DNA of 64,000 nucleotides from Pogostemon cablin (GCA_023678885.1 CM042998.1:1181820-1245819), one strand, 5' to 3'. Positions 47,520 to 58,982 are shown, counted from the first letter of the stretch. Translations and numbers: made by a program. The notes: generated from the sequence alone by a model not told the origin.

Positions 47520-47772
47520 CTCTCTCCGTCTCCTTTCAATGACACACTTTTCATTTTGGGTTGTCCCACAAAAGTTTGTACATTCCAAAAAAAAGCAAAA
47601 AATAAAAAATAACCACCCTTCTCCCATACATTTTATTTACAAAAAAACCAAGTCTACCTAATACTTTATCATTTATTTATTACAAAAAAATATCATTATA
47701 CCTATAAAAGTTACCACTTTCTTAATCTTTGTGCCGTAATTGAACTTGCAATATTTTGTGAGACGGAGGGAG
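47520..47772. mobile_element. Stowaway-type MITE abutting the solo LTR
   Basis: Ends CTCTCTCCGTCTCC and GTGAGACGGAGGGAG flanked by TA. Its left TA overlaps the last base of the LTR target duplication, so one element inserted precisely beside the other. 253 bp. Confidence 0.83.
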
Positions 47773-48260
47773 TAGCTTGCTAATACTTGTGGCTAACAAA
47801 GGAACAATTAATCTAGAAAATTAAGCATATAAAAGAATGGACATACATGTATGTAACAAACTAAAGCAAGGCTGCCAGTGTGACAATTATTGTGTAAATG
47901 CTAACTTCTTTCATTATCCCCACAAATTGGAGAATGAGAGGATACCCAACTTGCACACCAATTTATAGAAATTAGGTTGACTTTAAAGTATTTTGGTATG
48001 CCATTACAAACTAATTTCAAGCTAGGCAACCAACCCCTAAAAGAAAACAGATTTTTGTGTGGGTATTACGTTTTACTCGCATATAATTATAAACGTGTGT
48101 TACTAAATTTGTATTTATGAGTATTTTTACTTACGTATATAAAATTACATAGTTAAATCGTCAAATTAATTTTACGCACCCTAAATCCGGCCTAAATCAC
48201 AATATCTACATCGTTTGGTGCGTTCATGGCAAGATTGACACTAAAAATGTAGGATTATGT

Positions 48261-48530
48261 TTGTTTTGGGTGATTGTGGAGTTTTAAGACTAAATTAATA
48301 GTGATATATGTTTTTTTTGAGATTTTTCGTAAATTTAACTTTATATATCAAATTAATGTGTAATGAGATACTCTCTCCGTACCATTCATAAATATTTGTT
48401 TTGGGTGATTGTGGAGTTTTAAGACTAAATTAATAGTGTTATATGTTTATTTTTGAGATTTTTCGTAAATTTAACTTTATATCAAATTAATGTGTAATGA
48501 GATACTCTCTCCGTCTCATTCATAAAATCA
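48261..48530. repeat. Direct tandem duplication, 135-bp unit
   Basis: TTGTTTTGGGTGATTGTGGA through GAGATACTCTCTCCGT.. occurs twice back to back with few differences. Each copy ends with a Stowaway-like left terminus. Confidence 0.83.
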
Positions 48531-48704
48531 TCATTTGTTTTTTGCTCGTGGATTAAGGAATATACTTATTTTATTGGTAGTAAATAATTGTATTAATAGT
48601 GAATGATGAGTTATATGTGGTGCCCTTTTACTTAAAAGAGAATGAGAACCATTGAAGGGGACACCTAATATAGTAAAATGGAATTTTTTTGGAGGGACGA
48701 AGTG
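48505..48704. mobile_element. Stowaway-type MITE
   Basis: Left end CTCTCTCCGTCTCATTC after TA. Right end GGAGGGACGAAGTG. The right boundary is approximate. An extra copy of the left terminus lies at about 48371 because of the local duplication. Confidence 0.65.
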
Positions 48705-49208
48705 AATATTCATTAATGTAAAAGAGACGAAGAAAGAGGGTTAAAGAGAAAATGAGCATTAATTAAGAAAAAAAACATATAAAAGGTGAGTATGTTGAAG
48801 ATTATAGAGTATGTAGATGTACATAAGGTTCGTTTTGTAAACCTAGATGTGTATTTTGAAAATCAAAATTTGGTTTACAGAACCGAACTAAAACATATGG
48901 TTAAGGAATAAGAAGATCATCTGCCATCTGTAGTACATAAATACTGCAATTCAAGTGACTCAAATTCACTATATTTGAGAATTGTATACTATTTTTCATT
49001 AATTTGAACATGATCACCAATTTGTTTTTAAAAAATAAAACCCAATGGATAAATGGTGAAACATTATCTTATACTATATTGTAATGGAATACATTAAAGC
49101 GAGACTTTAGTGATGTAATGTGGTATTTTTTTTTTCTTGAGTTGTACGAATATGGATCCTTTAATACACAACAATATTAGCAGAAAGAAAAATATTACTC
49201 CAATTCCC

Positions 49209-49338
49209 AAAAACTGAGTTGGGTCAAGTTGGCAGGCCCCAAAACAAATTTGGGCCAAGAAAAGATAGGTGTGATGATAAGTGTGCACTGGCCCTACGAA
49301 GTGATGGGGCCTCAATTACTCTACCTAGTGTTGCTTTT
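49209..49338. repeat. Dispersed direct repeat, partner at 50668-50790
   Basis: GAGTTGGGTCAAGT, a GGCCC block, TTGGGCCAAGARAAGAT, TGGACC/TGGCCC and GGGCCTGCAATT/GGGCCTCAATT occur in the same order in both places about 1.46 kb apart. Function is unknown. TGGGCC words resemble plant site II promoter motifs, but no gene start is identified. Confidence 0.55.
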
Positions 49339-49340
49339 TA

Positions 49341-49589
49341 CTCCATGGAGAAATTGGTATAATTTCATTTGGGCACAAAAATTAAGAAGTAAAATAATTT
49401 AATGTAAAGTGAAGTGAAAGAAATAATATTTAATGTGTAGTGGATAGTTGTATTAGAGGTGATATATGGGGCCCATGAGAATAGATTAATTATTTTTATG
49501 TGGGTCCCATGTATTAAAAAGAAAATGTGTCAAATTTAGTGGGACAAACCAAAAAGAAAAGTGTGTCAACTTTTATGGGATGGAGGGGG
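49341..49589. mobile_element. Stowaway-type MITE, diverged left end
   Basis: Right end TTATGGGATGGAGGGGG followed by TA. The left end CTCCATGGAGAAATTGG after TA is degenerate. The interior matches other Stowaway copies here (ATTTAATGTGTAGTGGATAG). Confidence 0.6.
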
Positions 49590-51339
49590 TATTTTTTTTT
49601 TTCATTTGCGACACTATTGCCACCTTGTTAAAAACACCTGAATCATAAATAAAATTTATGTTAAAATACTATAATACCCCACACTTATATTTTAAAGTTA
49701 ACTATTGTTTAGCATAGGTTACTATTTTTAATTAGAATGTTGTTAGTTTTAAGACACTCTAATTGTCTTTATATATTATGTATATTTTGAGAGTAAATTT
49801 CATATTCAAGATTAATGAAATTTCATTTTTCTAAAAAATTAATTTGCACACCTAACTCTCATTCTTTCAAATTACTTTGCACACTCAATCTCTACATATT
49901 AACATAGACAATAACATTGAAGGTAGAGGAAGAAAGAGAAACAACAAACTGATCATTTTCATAATTATTAATAAATTCATATATATCTAAAAAAAATTAT
50001 ATGTTTGCTTGGATACTATTATTGTGTAGGTAGGGTGCTCTTAATTTAGCTAAATTAGAATTCTTTTCTTTCATATTATTATTCCAAGCTGATTATTATG
50101 CATATATAAAAGTATGTAGTACGTACTAGCACAATAATACCTACTAGTATAAGTATTTCATAAATTTCTGAACAGCAAAATCCAATTAGAAACTTTTTTT
50201 TCGAACAAAACAACCAAGTTGGATTATGGTACTAGTACAAAATGAAATTTGTGGATTTGGAGGGCTACAAACATACACCTCCCTCCACACACTTACACAC
50301 CTAAAAAGTACTTTTTAATTTTTTTTACGTAGATTAAGAAATATTATTATTTTATATATAATGATTAATTATATTAATAATAAAATATAGATAATATGTG
50401 GAGTCCTTTTACTAAAATGAAAAATTTTTTTTAGAAGTAAACGTGCAAAATGATAAATTTAAATCAATCAAAGTGGACTGTGAGAATATTTTTCTACGCA
50501 TATATAAATCACCACCAACCTCTTACATGATTTTGCGTAAAATAAAATATAATCATACCAATAATTCAAAACAAACAAAAATTGATTTTCAAAACTTATG
50601 CATCCTGACTTGCAAATATGTTTGTCTGCGACTTGAAACTAATTTCAAGGTACTAACATATGAGGCGAACCCTGAGTTGGGTCAAGTAGGGAACTATGTA
50701 CAGGCCCAAATGAATGTTGGGCCAAGAGAAGATGTTTATTGGACCTCCAAAGTAATGGGCCTGCAATTCTTTAGTGTTTCATTCTTCTTTTTATTGATTT
50801 ATTTATTTTTTTTGAATTTAGCAAATGATAAATCCAAATTTCAAGTTGCATTCATCCTCCAATGAATTTACTCTTCACAAAATTATTTATGTACAAAATC
50901 AACAAAACACGATTTTACATTAATTTTTAAGTATGACCAATTAAAATTTTATCTCGTCAAATCAGTGTTAGTAATTTGCTTCCAGAAAAAGTATACAAGT
51001 AAATATTCACATGAAACATTAATTTCATACTCATCCAGAAAAGGCATACAAGTAATATTCACATGAAACATTAATTTCATACTCTTCGTCTCCGAGAACT
51101 TTCACTCTTCTTTTATTAGTTTGTCCACATAATTGTTCACTCCTATAAAAAAGAAAAATAAAAAATACTCCCATACAAAATATCACATTTTAATTTTGGT
51201 CCTTTGCACTACATTTTTTCCCATTGATTTATTTTTAACTTTCCATCCGTCAGGTTAACGGAATACATGACGTGGTTGCTAGAGGATAAATTGATTTTTT
51301 TTATTCGATAAAATTGAATTTTTCCTTTTAATTCTCCAA
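49590..51339. other. Intergenic DNA, mostly featureless
   Basis: Apart from the repeat copy at 50668-50790 and Stowaway-like debris near 50290-50430 and 51085-51200, nothing is recognised. A tandem GAAACATTAATTTCATACTC occurs near 51012 and 51063. Confidence 0.45.
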
Positions 51340-51670
51340 AATCTGGAGAACGCCACTCAGCCGCCGTCGCCACGCCGGTGAGATCTGACTCATCTCCGCC
51401 GCCGCACCGTTCGCTTCCAGTTACCGACCTCCAGCAAAACTACCACCACCGAGGTCTACGTGTCGGAACACACACGCCGCTGCCCCCGCAGTGCGATGCT
51501 GGAATCAGGCAGATCTGCCGTCCACCACTCGCCGCCGCCACCACCACCACCACCACCGATCTGCCGTTCGTCACCACCACCATCATAAATTCACAACATT
51601 CTTCCCCTGTTATCTTCCGTCGACTCAACTTGCGCTTACCAACAAGATTCTTCATTCCACACGATTATAC
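51340..51670. other. GC-rich patch with (CCA)n, possible gene remnant
   Basis: Abruptly GC-rich, with CCACCACCACCACCACC near 51540. Frames are open on both strands because of the composition. It lies next to the aspartic-protease fragment and may derive from the same lost gene or from an insertion. No protein family is recognised. Confidence 0.35.
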
Positions 51671-51760
51671 CCTCTTATATTAGGTAAAAGGCAAGAGATC
51701 TTGTTGGATATTGAATTGGGTCTCTCACAGTCTCTCTCCCCGGTATGGCTGGTTGTGGTA

Positions 51761-52105
51761 TTAAATTTTTTGTTTTGTTTTAAACATTTCAATTAATGCC
51801 AAGTAATAACTCCTCCAAATGAAGCTTCCATCACCATACGCGTAATAAAAAGTGGGGCAAAAAGATGAATTGCACTCATCGATTTCGATTGATTCAAGAA
51901 GGCAATTAGCGATGGGGAGGGAAGAGTGGCCGGAGGAGCAGGCGGCGGACTTGCAGCTGATACGAGTGGCGGATGAGAGTTTTAGGGGGCTGGGGTGGGG
52001 TATGGAGAGGGGGTAATACCTTACCTTCACAAAGGATGCATTCAAAAGTTGGTGGTAGGGGAGCCAAATGACGTTGCTGCCGGTGTCCATGTAAATGGGA
52101 TATGG
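51761..52105 (-). pseudogene. Fragment of a pepsin-like (A1) aspartic protease gene
   Basis: The minus strand encodes PYPIYMDTGSNVIWLPY with the first catalytic DTGS motif. A cysteine-rich segment resembling plant nepenthesin-type proteases (SATRISCKSAACSSGHSSLP) follows, then YYAYGDGSF, the flap-region glycine motif. This matches only the N-terminal third of the mature enzyme. Upstream the frame is closed by a TAA just before PYPIY. Downstream it degenerates after YYLALIEM. There is no signal peptide, second DSG motif or C-terminal half, so it is a truncated relic. The arrangement of motifs resembles At4g16563-type proteins, which is from memory of the family. Confidence 0.8.
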
Positions 52106-52431
52106 TTAATTGAGAGCTGATGGAGAAGGAAAGGGTCTAATTGGTGGCTGGGGTGAGGGGGAGGGAGACCAGCCATTCAAGAGACAGAAAATTTTAGATG
52201 GATTGGCCAAGTAATTACAGAAAATAATAATAATGATAATAATAATATATTTTCTTTTTTTTTAATATAACGTTTTCCATCCAAAAATTAACGGTCGGAC
52301 TAAAAATGTAATTTTTGGGAATAAGAAAAAGGTTAGAGAACAAAAGTGAAATGTGATTTTTTATGGGACCAAAAATGCATTTTTTCCAAAAAGAAAATAT
52401 TATTGTAATCTAACACTTAATTAAAAATATA

Positions 52432-52657
52432 CTCCCTCCGTCCCAGGCTAAGAGAGTTATTTTTCCATTTTTGTCGTCCCACCCAAAGAGTCTCATTTCA
52501 TTTTTTACACACATGAGACTCACACACACATTTTAATACAATTAAAATATGAACTCACACTCCCACTAATACAACCACCCACTACACATTAAATAATAAT
52601 ACTCCTTAATTTAAGTGCCAAAAGCAAATGACCCTCCTATGGAGGGACGAAGTGAGT
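52432..52657. mobile_element. Stowaway-type MITE
   Basis: Ends CTCCCTCCGTCCCAGGC and TGGAGGGACGAAGTGAG flanked by TA. 226 bp. Confidence 0.78.
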
Positions 52658-53220
52658 ACATTAATTTAAAAAAATGTCATCTCTTTCTTTTTCACCCATA
52701 ATATACTTTATACTTTATTTATTATCTTAAAAATATCCAATTATTTTTAAAATCAATAAAATTAGTTAAAAAATTTTTTTCTTAATATCCATGTGGTACA
52801 GTAAAATGCACGATTCTTAGTAACGGAGTGATTATATTTTAAAGAAATTTTATTAGATTTCAATTTAAATTTAGTAATTTTCTAATGATTAATTAACTAC
52901 TTACCAATTCAAAGAATTTTACCACGAATTTAGGTTGCCCTATAAGACAAAGAATTATCCAAAAAAATATTCATCAAATGGACTATTTATACTTAATCTA
53001 GTTATTATATACATGAAGTTTTGAAAAGTTACTTTTTAAATTTTTGAAGAATAATATATATTTTTTAATTAATAAATGTAAATTATAAAATATGTTATGG
53101 GTTAAAAATGAGAGTAGTAAGTTTCTAATTAAGATAGTCTTTCAGTCTCACCATAAGAGTTACGTTTATTATTTGCATGAAAATTAGTATAGTATTTTAA
53201 TATGTAGTTGTTGAGAGATA

Positions 53221-53444
53221 CTCCTTTCATCCGCCCAATAGATATACATTTGTTTTTTGCACGTGGATTAAAGAATATTATTATTTAATGTGTAGTAGGT
53301 AATTGTATTATTAAGGTGTGGGACCCATATATTAAATGTATTAGTTATGTGTATGGGTCCCATATATTTAAATAGGAAAATGTATACCTTTGGTGCATAC
53401 GCCCAAAATAACAAAATGTATACTTTTCCGAAGGATGAAAGGAG
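53221..53444. mobile_element. Stowaway-type MITE
   Basis: Ends CTCCTTTCATCCGCCC and CCGAAGGATGAAAGGAG flanked by TA. 224 bp. It lies just beyond the 3' end of the second P450. Confidence 0.78.
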
Positions 53445-53571
53445 TATTAAATTTGAAAGTTAGGGAGTATTTTATAGAGAGTGAACACAGAAATTGTTTT
53501 AAATTTGAAAGTGGCCTTTTTATTACAAGTACATCATAGTAGAAGGCTAGAAGCTAGGTTAGAAACTAGCT

Positions 53572-56059
53572 TTAATTGTCTGGCAATGGTATTTTGACAA
53601 GAGGAACCACACAGAGTTCATACATCCTTCGTCCTGATATTCCAGCTAACTCTGTCATGTCCACCTTATCTGGTTCCATTCCATCTGGCAAAATCCAATC
53701 AAAATGAAATAGAAGCATTGCAAGCTGGATTTCAACAGTGGCTATCCCAAATGATATTCCAGGGCAGATCCTCCTCCCTGCCCCAAAAGGGATGTATTCT
53801 AAGTTACTTGCTGCAAAATCAACCTGTTTTTCATCAAACCTTTCTGGTATGAACTTCTCAGCTTCCTCCCAATACTTGGGGTCTCTCCCGATTGCCCATA
53901 TATTCACCAGGATCCAACTTCCTGCTGGTATGTCGTAGCCGTTGATCCGGCATTGTTCTCTGCTCTGTCGGGGAAGCAAGAGCGGCCCCAGCGGGTGCAG
54001 TCTCAGAGTCTCCTTGATTACTTGTTTCAGGTAGTTTAGTTTGTGTAAGGATCCTTCATCCACCCCATTCTTGCCATGGAAAACCTTTCTGACACCTCAT
54101 CTTGTGCCTTTTGCAGGACTCCAGGGTTCTTCAGCATTTCTGCCATGGCCCATTATATAGTTGTGGTTGATGACTCTATCCCAGCACCATCCTGTTTAAT
54201 TTTTGTATGATTTTAGCTAGGATCATATGAAAATAATTATTGGGAATTTGGGACTGGCTGTCTCTATTTTTAGAGATTTGTTACATGATTTATATATTTT
54301 TTAAAGAGTAAATATCAAATTTGGTTGATCATGTAAGTATGACATTTTCCAACTTTAGTCCTTTATTATTTGTAATTTTTAATTTTGACCATTTTTTATC
54401 CAGTTTTGGTCATTTTGGTCCAGTTTTAGTCTTTTTTGTCCAAATTTAATATTTTTTGTCTAAATTTAGTCTTTTATGTTAAAAAAAAAATCCAAAAATG
54501 GTCCGAAAGTATATACATTTAGGACTAATAGTGGACCAAACAATGACCAAATTTTGAAAAAAGGACCAAAAGAACTAAAAGTGGACAAATAAGGAAAAAA
54601 CAACTAACTAATATCTTTCTAACATACTTTAATTTCAAATTTGTCATCATCTTTTTTAACACATATAACATACTTTATAATTTATTTATTATGTAAAAGT
54701 ATCATACTACTCCAAAAATAAGTCAAAAAGTGAGTTTTATTAAACTTTGTATCTACAATAAATGTGAAGATGAGACGAAGGGAGTATTTTTTTTATTTTA
54801 TTTTTACAACACTTTGCGTTGATACCATTTTATAAAACTCATTTCGTGAGATCTATAGAAAAAATAATAATTTTAATAAAATCATTCATTTAATCTTTCA
54901 AACAAATTATTTTATGAACAAAATATTACTAGTATAATATAATTCTCCATTCCTCACTAATTATCTTCACCTGTACACTCATATTTTAAGAAAAATTATT
55001 TTTTGATTAATTATTAAAGTATATTTAGGTAATAAGTAAAGTAAAAGGTATATTATGTTATTTATTTATGTCGTGTAACAGTAATATTTTTGAAATTTTA
55101 GATTTATAACTTCTTGTGAAGTTATTGATACATAAAAAACATTTTAAGAGTGGAGTATTATTTTAGAAGTATAATTAATTACCAGCAGAACAGCCTTGAC
55201 GTTTTCAGTAGTTAACGGAAATGCAAGCGATGGATCACTCTGGAATTTCAACAGAACATCTAACAGGTCTTCATCCCCATCATTTCTTGTATCACTCCGT
55301 TGCTTTCGCTCTTCGATGATGCAGTCAGTTATTCTCGACAGGATCCGATGTTGTCTCTATCTTCCTTTTCATCCCACTGAACAGTCTCAGGAATTTCATG
55401 GAAGGATACACATCAACAACATTAAAAACAGTGAAGAAACCATGAGCTTCTCTGATCACATCAATCAGCATCTCAACATCACCACTCTTCCTCCCGAACG
55501 CAGCTCTCACCATTATATTCATGTTCGTCATGCCGACTCTTTCCGCTATACTGATCTTCGATACTTCATGCAGAGCCACCCACCTGCAGAGGTCCAAACT
55601 CTCCTCCTCTCGTATGCTTCGGAAAGATTGAACGCGCTTGGCTGTCAGCAGCTCCAGCGTGCAAATTTTCCGAAGCTGTCTCCAGTATTCGCCATACTTG
55701 GCGAATGCTATGTCCGTGTTGCCGTAGCAGTTGATCTCCGTGGCGAGAATCGACGGCCTGGATGCGAAGATGATGTCGTGTGTTTTCAGGAACTGTTTTG
55801 CGGTTTCTGGTGAGGAGACGAGGATGGTGCAGATCTCACCAAGCTGGAGGTGCATCAACGGACTATATTTGTTTGCTAAATCTCTGAAGGTGTGGTAGGT
55901 TGGAGTAGAGCCTGCAAGAAGGTGTAGATTGCCGAGAATGGGCAACTTCCATTGCCCTGGAGGGAGATTAAGGTTAGGGTTCCGGGTTTTCAGAAAGATC
56001 ATGAATACGAAGATGAAACACCAAACGAGGAAGATGGAAGAGAGGTATTCGAACTCCAT
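53572..56059 (-). pseudogene. Cytochrome P450, CYP71D/CYP71BE-like, multiply disrupted
   Basis: Paralogue of the gene at 29681-31571, same strand and same exon structure. Exon 1 is 55183-56059 from MEFEYLSSIFLVWCF, chosen because it aligns with the other copy's start. The intron is 54192-55182 (GTAATT...CAG). Exon 2 is 53572-54191. The PPGQ hinge, WRQLRKIC, KETLR, PERF and FGAGRRICPG are present. There are three lesions. A 2-bp loss near 55350 shifts the frame to a TGA at 55325. A TAA at 54153-54155 replaces a sense codon just after the I-helix AGIESST. A TC insertion near 54091 shifts the frame until about 54063. Restored length would be about 498 residues. The intron, 991 bp against 414 in the paralogue, is swollen by repeat insertions. 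The gene is clearly dead. Confidence 0.92.
54300..54790. repeat. Repeat insertions inside the second P450's intron
   Basis: 54304-54600 is an imperfect inverted-repeat block (GACCATTTTTTATCCAGTTT on one side, GGACCAAACAATGACC on the other), related to 22340-22640. It is followed by the right part of a Stowaway MITE ending GAGACGAAGGGAG-TA at about 54786, whose left terminus is missing. Confidence 0.6.
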
Positions 56060-56124
56060 GAAGTTGACCAAGGACTAATTGATAAGATGTTTGAGGTTGG
56101 AAACTTGGATGAGAGACTCTTTAA

Positions 56125-56131
56125 TTTATAG
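56125..56131 (-). promoter_or_regulatory. TATA box of the second P450
   Basis: Minus strand TATAAAT within GTACTATAAATTAAAG, about 70 bp upstream of the ATG, the same spacing as in the paralogue. Confidence 0.6.
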
Positions 56132-56141
56132 TACGATATAC

Positions 56142-56584
56142 TCCCTCCGTACGCTCGAATGAGAGGGTCATCTGCATTTTTTACGTCCATTAAGAAATAC
56201 TCCATCTTTCCGCTTTCAAGGATATTATTTTTCCATTTTTTGCGTCCGCCTCCAAGGATCTCATTTCCTTTTTTATCCACACACACCCATTAATACAACT
56301 AAAAAATGGGATCCACACATCAACTAATACAACTACCCACTACACATTAAATAACAATACTCCTTAATCTCTGTACCCAAAATCAAATGATACCCTTGAA
56401 TCTGGATGGAGGGAATTATTATTTAATGTGTGGTGAATAGTTGTTTTAATAGGAATATGGACCCACATTTTAATTGTATTAATGAGCATATGTGGATCCA
56501 TATACGTGAAAAATGAAATGAGACTCTTTAGGACAAACGACCAAAATGAAAAAAAAATACCTTAATTCGAGCGGACTAAGGGAG
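56142..56584. mobile_element. Stowaway MITE with a second Stowaway nested inside
   Basis: The outer element runs from CTCCCTCCGTACGCTCGAA to TTCGAGCGGACTAAGGGAG, flanked by TA. An inner element (about 56200-56416, CTCCATCTTTCCGCTTTC to GAATCTGGATGGAGGGA) interrupts it. The outer halves read continuously once the inner is removed (ATTAAGAAATA / ATTATTTAATGTG). The outer left end is only about 10 bp upstream of the P450 TATA box. Confidence 0.83.
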
Positions 56585-56669
56585 TATAATTAATAAAGGG
56601 TACCCTGTATTTGTATACACATGATTTATTGTTGGTTCGATGTCTATGCCATTTGATTTTCAAACGTTC

Positions 56670-57074
56670 CACTACACAAAAAAATTATTTTTTACCATAG
56701 AATATTGCATTGATAAAAGTCTTAATTCTATTGTTAAATTGACTTACCAACGGATTAACAACGGAATCCGTTGGTAAAATTCCGCTAGTAAAGTGGTGGT
56801 TGATAAATTTTTAGCAACGAAAAATCAATTCTGTTGATAAATAATTTCGTTGGTAATCCGTTGCTAATAATTCCGTTGGTAAATTATATAATGATTCCCT
56901 TGTTAATCCATTGGTAATTACTAACGGATTGAATTCCATTTGTAAAATAGAAAATAAATCCGTTGGCATCCCATTGTTAAAATAAAATTGTCATTTTTGT
57001 TGTTATTCCATTGGTAATTACCAACAGATTGAATTTCGTTGGTAAATTTTATTGCTAAAAATATTTTTTTAGTG
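56670..57074. mobile_element. Short CACTA-like non-autonomous element
   Basis: The left end CACTACACAAAAAAATTA and the reverse complement of the right end CACTAAAAAAATATTTTTAG share the CACTA start and A-rich run. Many subterminal CCGTTGGTAA / TTACCAACGGA words in both orientations are typical of the transposase-binding repeats of CACTA elements. No clean 3-bp target duplication is seen (TTC on the left lies two bases further out on the right). 405 bp, non-coding. Confidence 0.65.
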
Positions 57075-57084
57075 AATTCCACCA

Positions 57085-58836
57085 TGATAATCGTAGTCAT
57101 TTTCACCTAGATTTTAGTGTCTTTATTTGTGTATTTTAAGATGTTTTTATCCGTATTTGAGTTACTTTTGGTGGAGTTATTGTTATTTTGAGGAATGTGG
57201 TACAAATTGATAGAATTGTGTAAATGAGCTTAAATATATGTAAAACAGGTCAAGAAATGGACAAAAATGGAGTTGGGAGCGAAAAGGAGACGAAAGAACA
57301 GGGAATGTTGGTACACGGGCCGTGTGCGGAACACGGCCCTGTACCCAACAGCCGTGTAATGTCATCAGAACTCGCTGCTCGCCAGGAGGATGGCCGTGCA
57401 CTGGTGCACGGGCCGTGCGCTGCTGCACACCCCATGTGCGGAGTACGGCCCTGTAAGAAGAAGCTGTGCATTGTCGTAATGCTACACGGCCATGACCATG
57501 GCCGTGCAGCGTAGCTCGAGCCATGTCCGGAGCACGCACAACACGTCGAAGTGGGTGTGCCCTACACGGGCCGTGTACTGCTGCACGGACCTTGTAGGTG
57601 CAAAATCTTGTGTAATTTTCAGAATGTTCCGAAAGCTTCTAGTAGGTCCATATGTGATATAAAATCATGACTTGTGCGAAATTTAGAGAGGGAATTCATT
57701 AGAGATCAGATTAGAGCAGTTACACACACTAAAACACCACATTTCCTCACATAGTAGATCCACAATCCATTTCTACCATCTAGATCCATCAAAACACCAT
57801 TTGATCTACATTTTCAATCCATAAAACCTTCATTCCACCCATCCTACCACCATTTGAGAAGATTAGAGCATCAATTGTTGAAGAAGTTGATCAATTGAAG
57901 ATGATGAAGACTTTTCTTATGCAAGGGAAGCAAATCTACTTTCCAATTGTTAATTTTCTTCTTATTATGGTTCAAATGGAGCAAAGCTTGATTTGTATTG
58001 AACTAATCACCATGTTTAGTGGCTAGTTTTATAGTAGGGCTAGTCATATGAGTGATTGATGTGAAGAGTTAGACATGTAAAACTTGAGTAGTGATTTGAA
58101 TTGATTTGTGGATTTTCTTCTATGATATATCATTTATGTTTTATTTCAATGTATGTGTGATTAAATTCTCTATTCATTATATTAGGATGACCATTCCAAT
58201 GTAGTGAGTGAAGTTTTAATTGAATTATATATTGAGTTGTGCATGCATATTAGTATAAGGGGAGGTAAGTCATACCCTCCTTAGGCTTAGAACATTCATA
58301 GAGGGAGACTTAAATAATTGAGTGAAAAGAACCAACTTATGATCATAGTACCTTAAGGGAATTGAGATTAAGGCCAATCTTAGGAGACTTAGGCTTGTAA
58401 AAGAGTCGAGAACCTAGTTGCCTTGGCCATAGAGACTAGGGGTAAATTTGTGATTGCTTTTAATCCACAAGTTAATGAGAATTACCATGAATGGCTTTGC
58501 ATATCTAGCTCACGTCTCAATATAAGTATGATTAGCCTTGCTCTCTTCTCAAATGTATTCTACATCCAGTCCATTAGTCATTTGCTCGTTACTTGATCAT
58601 TTACTTAGCTAGTTTACATTCTAGTTATTTGAGTGGAATCTTAAGAATTAGTTTTAATACCAAACCTTCAAACATATTATCTTTACAAAGCATAAATCGA
58701 TGAACAATTCGAATACTAGCCAATATTTGCTTTCCCTTGGGACGACAATCTTATAAATTTTGCACTTGGTCACAAGTATACAACAACGATAGAGTACACT
58801 TGCTCTTGACATTTTACTAAAAATGCGACTAAGTTC
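57085..58836 (+). repeat. Putative 5' LTR of the Athila-type element
   Basis: This is the non-coding stretch directly upstream of the primer site. The start is set at TGATAATCGTAGTCATTTTC only because it gives a TG terminus. The 3' copy is outside the window, so neither end can be proved. About 57310-57600 is GC-rich and packed with palindromic ACACGG(G)CCGTGT words. Confidence 0.5.
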
Positions 58837-58837
58837 T

Positions 58838-58855
58838 TGGCGCCGCTTGCCGGAA
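58838..58855 (+). other. tRNA-Asp-type primer-binding site
   Basis: TGGCGCCGCTTGCCGGAA closely resembles TGGCGCCGTTGCCGGGGA, the primer site typical of Athila/Tat gypsy elements. It lies 127 bp before the first gag codon. Confidence 0.78.
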
Positions 58856-58982
58856 AAATATTAAACATTTGTTTGTAACGAGTTTGGAGTTGATTAGTTT
58901 TGATAAGGATATTTCTTTTATTTTGTTACTTGTTTACTTGTCTTGGTTGTTTGAGAGCTAATTTGAAAGTTTTTGTAGGTAC

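Noticed and set aside
57183..57539. Open frames of 118 and 96 codons on opposite strands
   Set aside because: They are produced by the GC-rich palindromic array of the LTR, which leaves both strands open.
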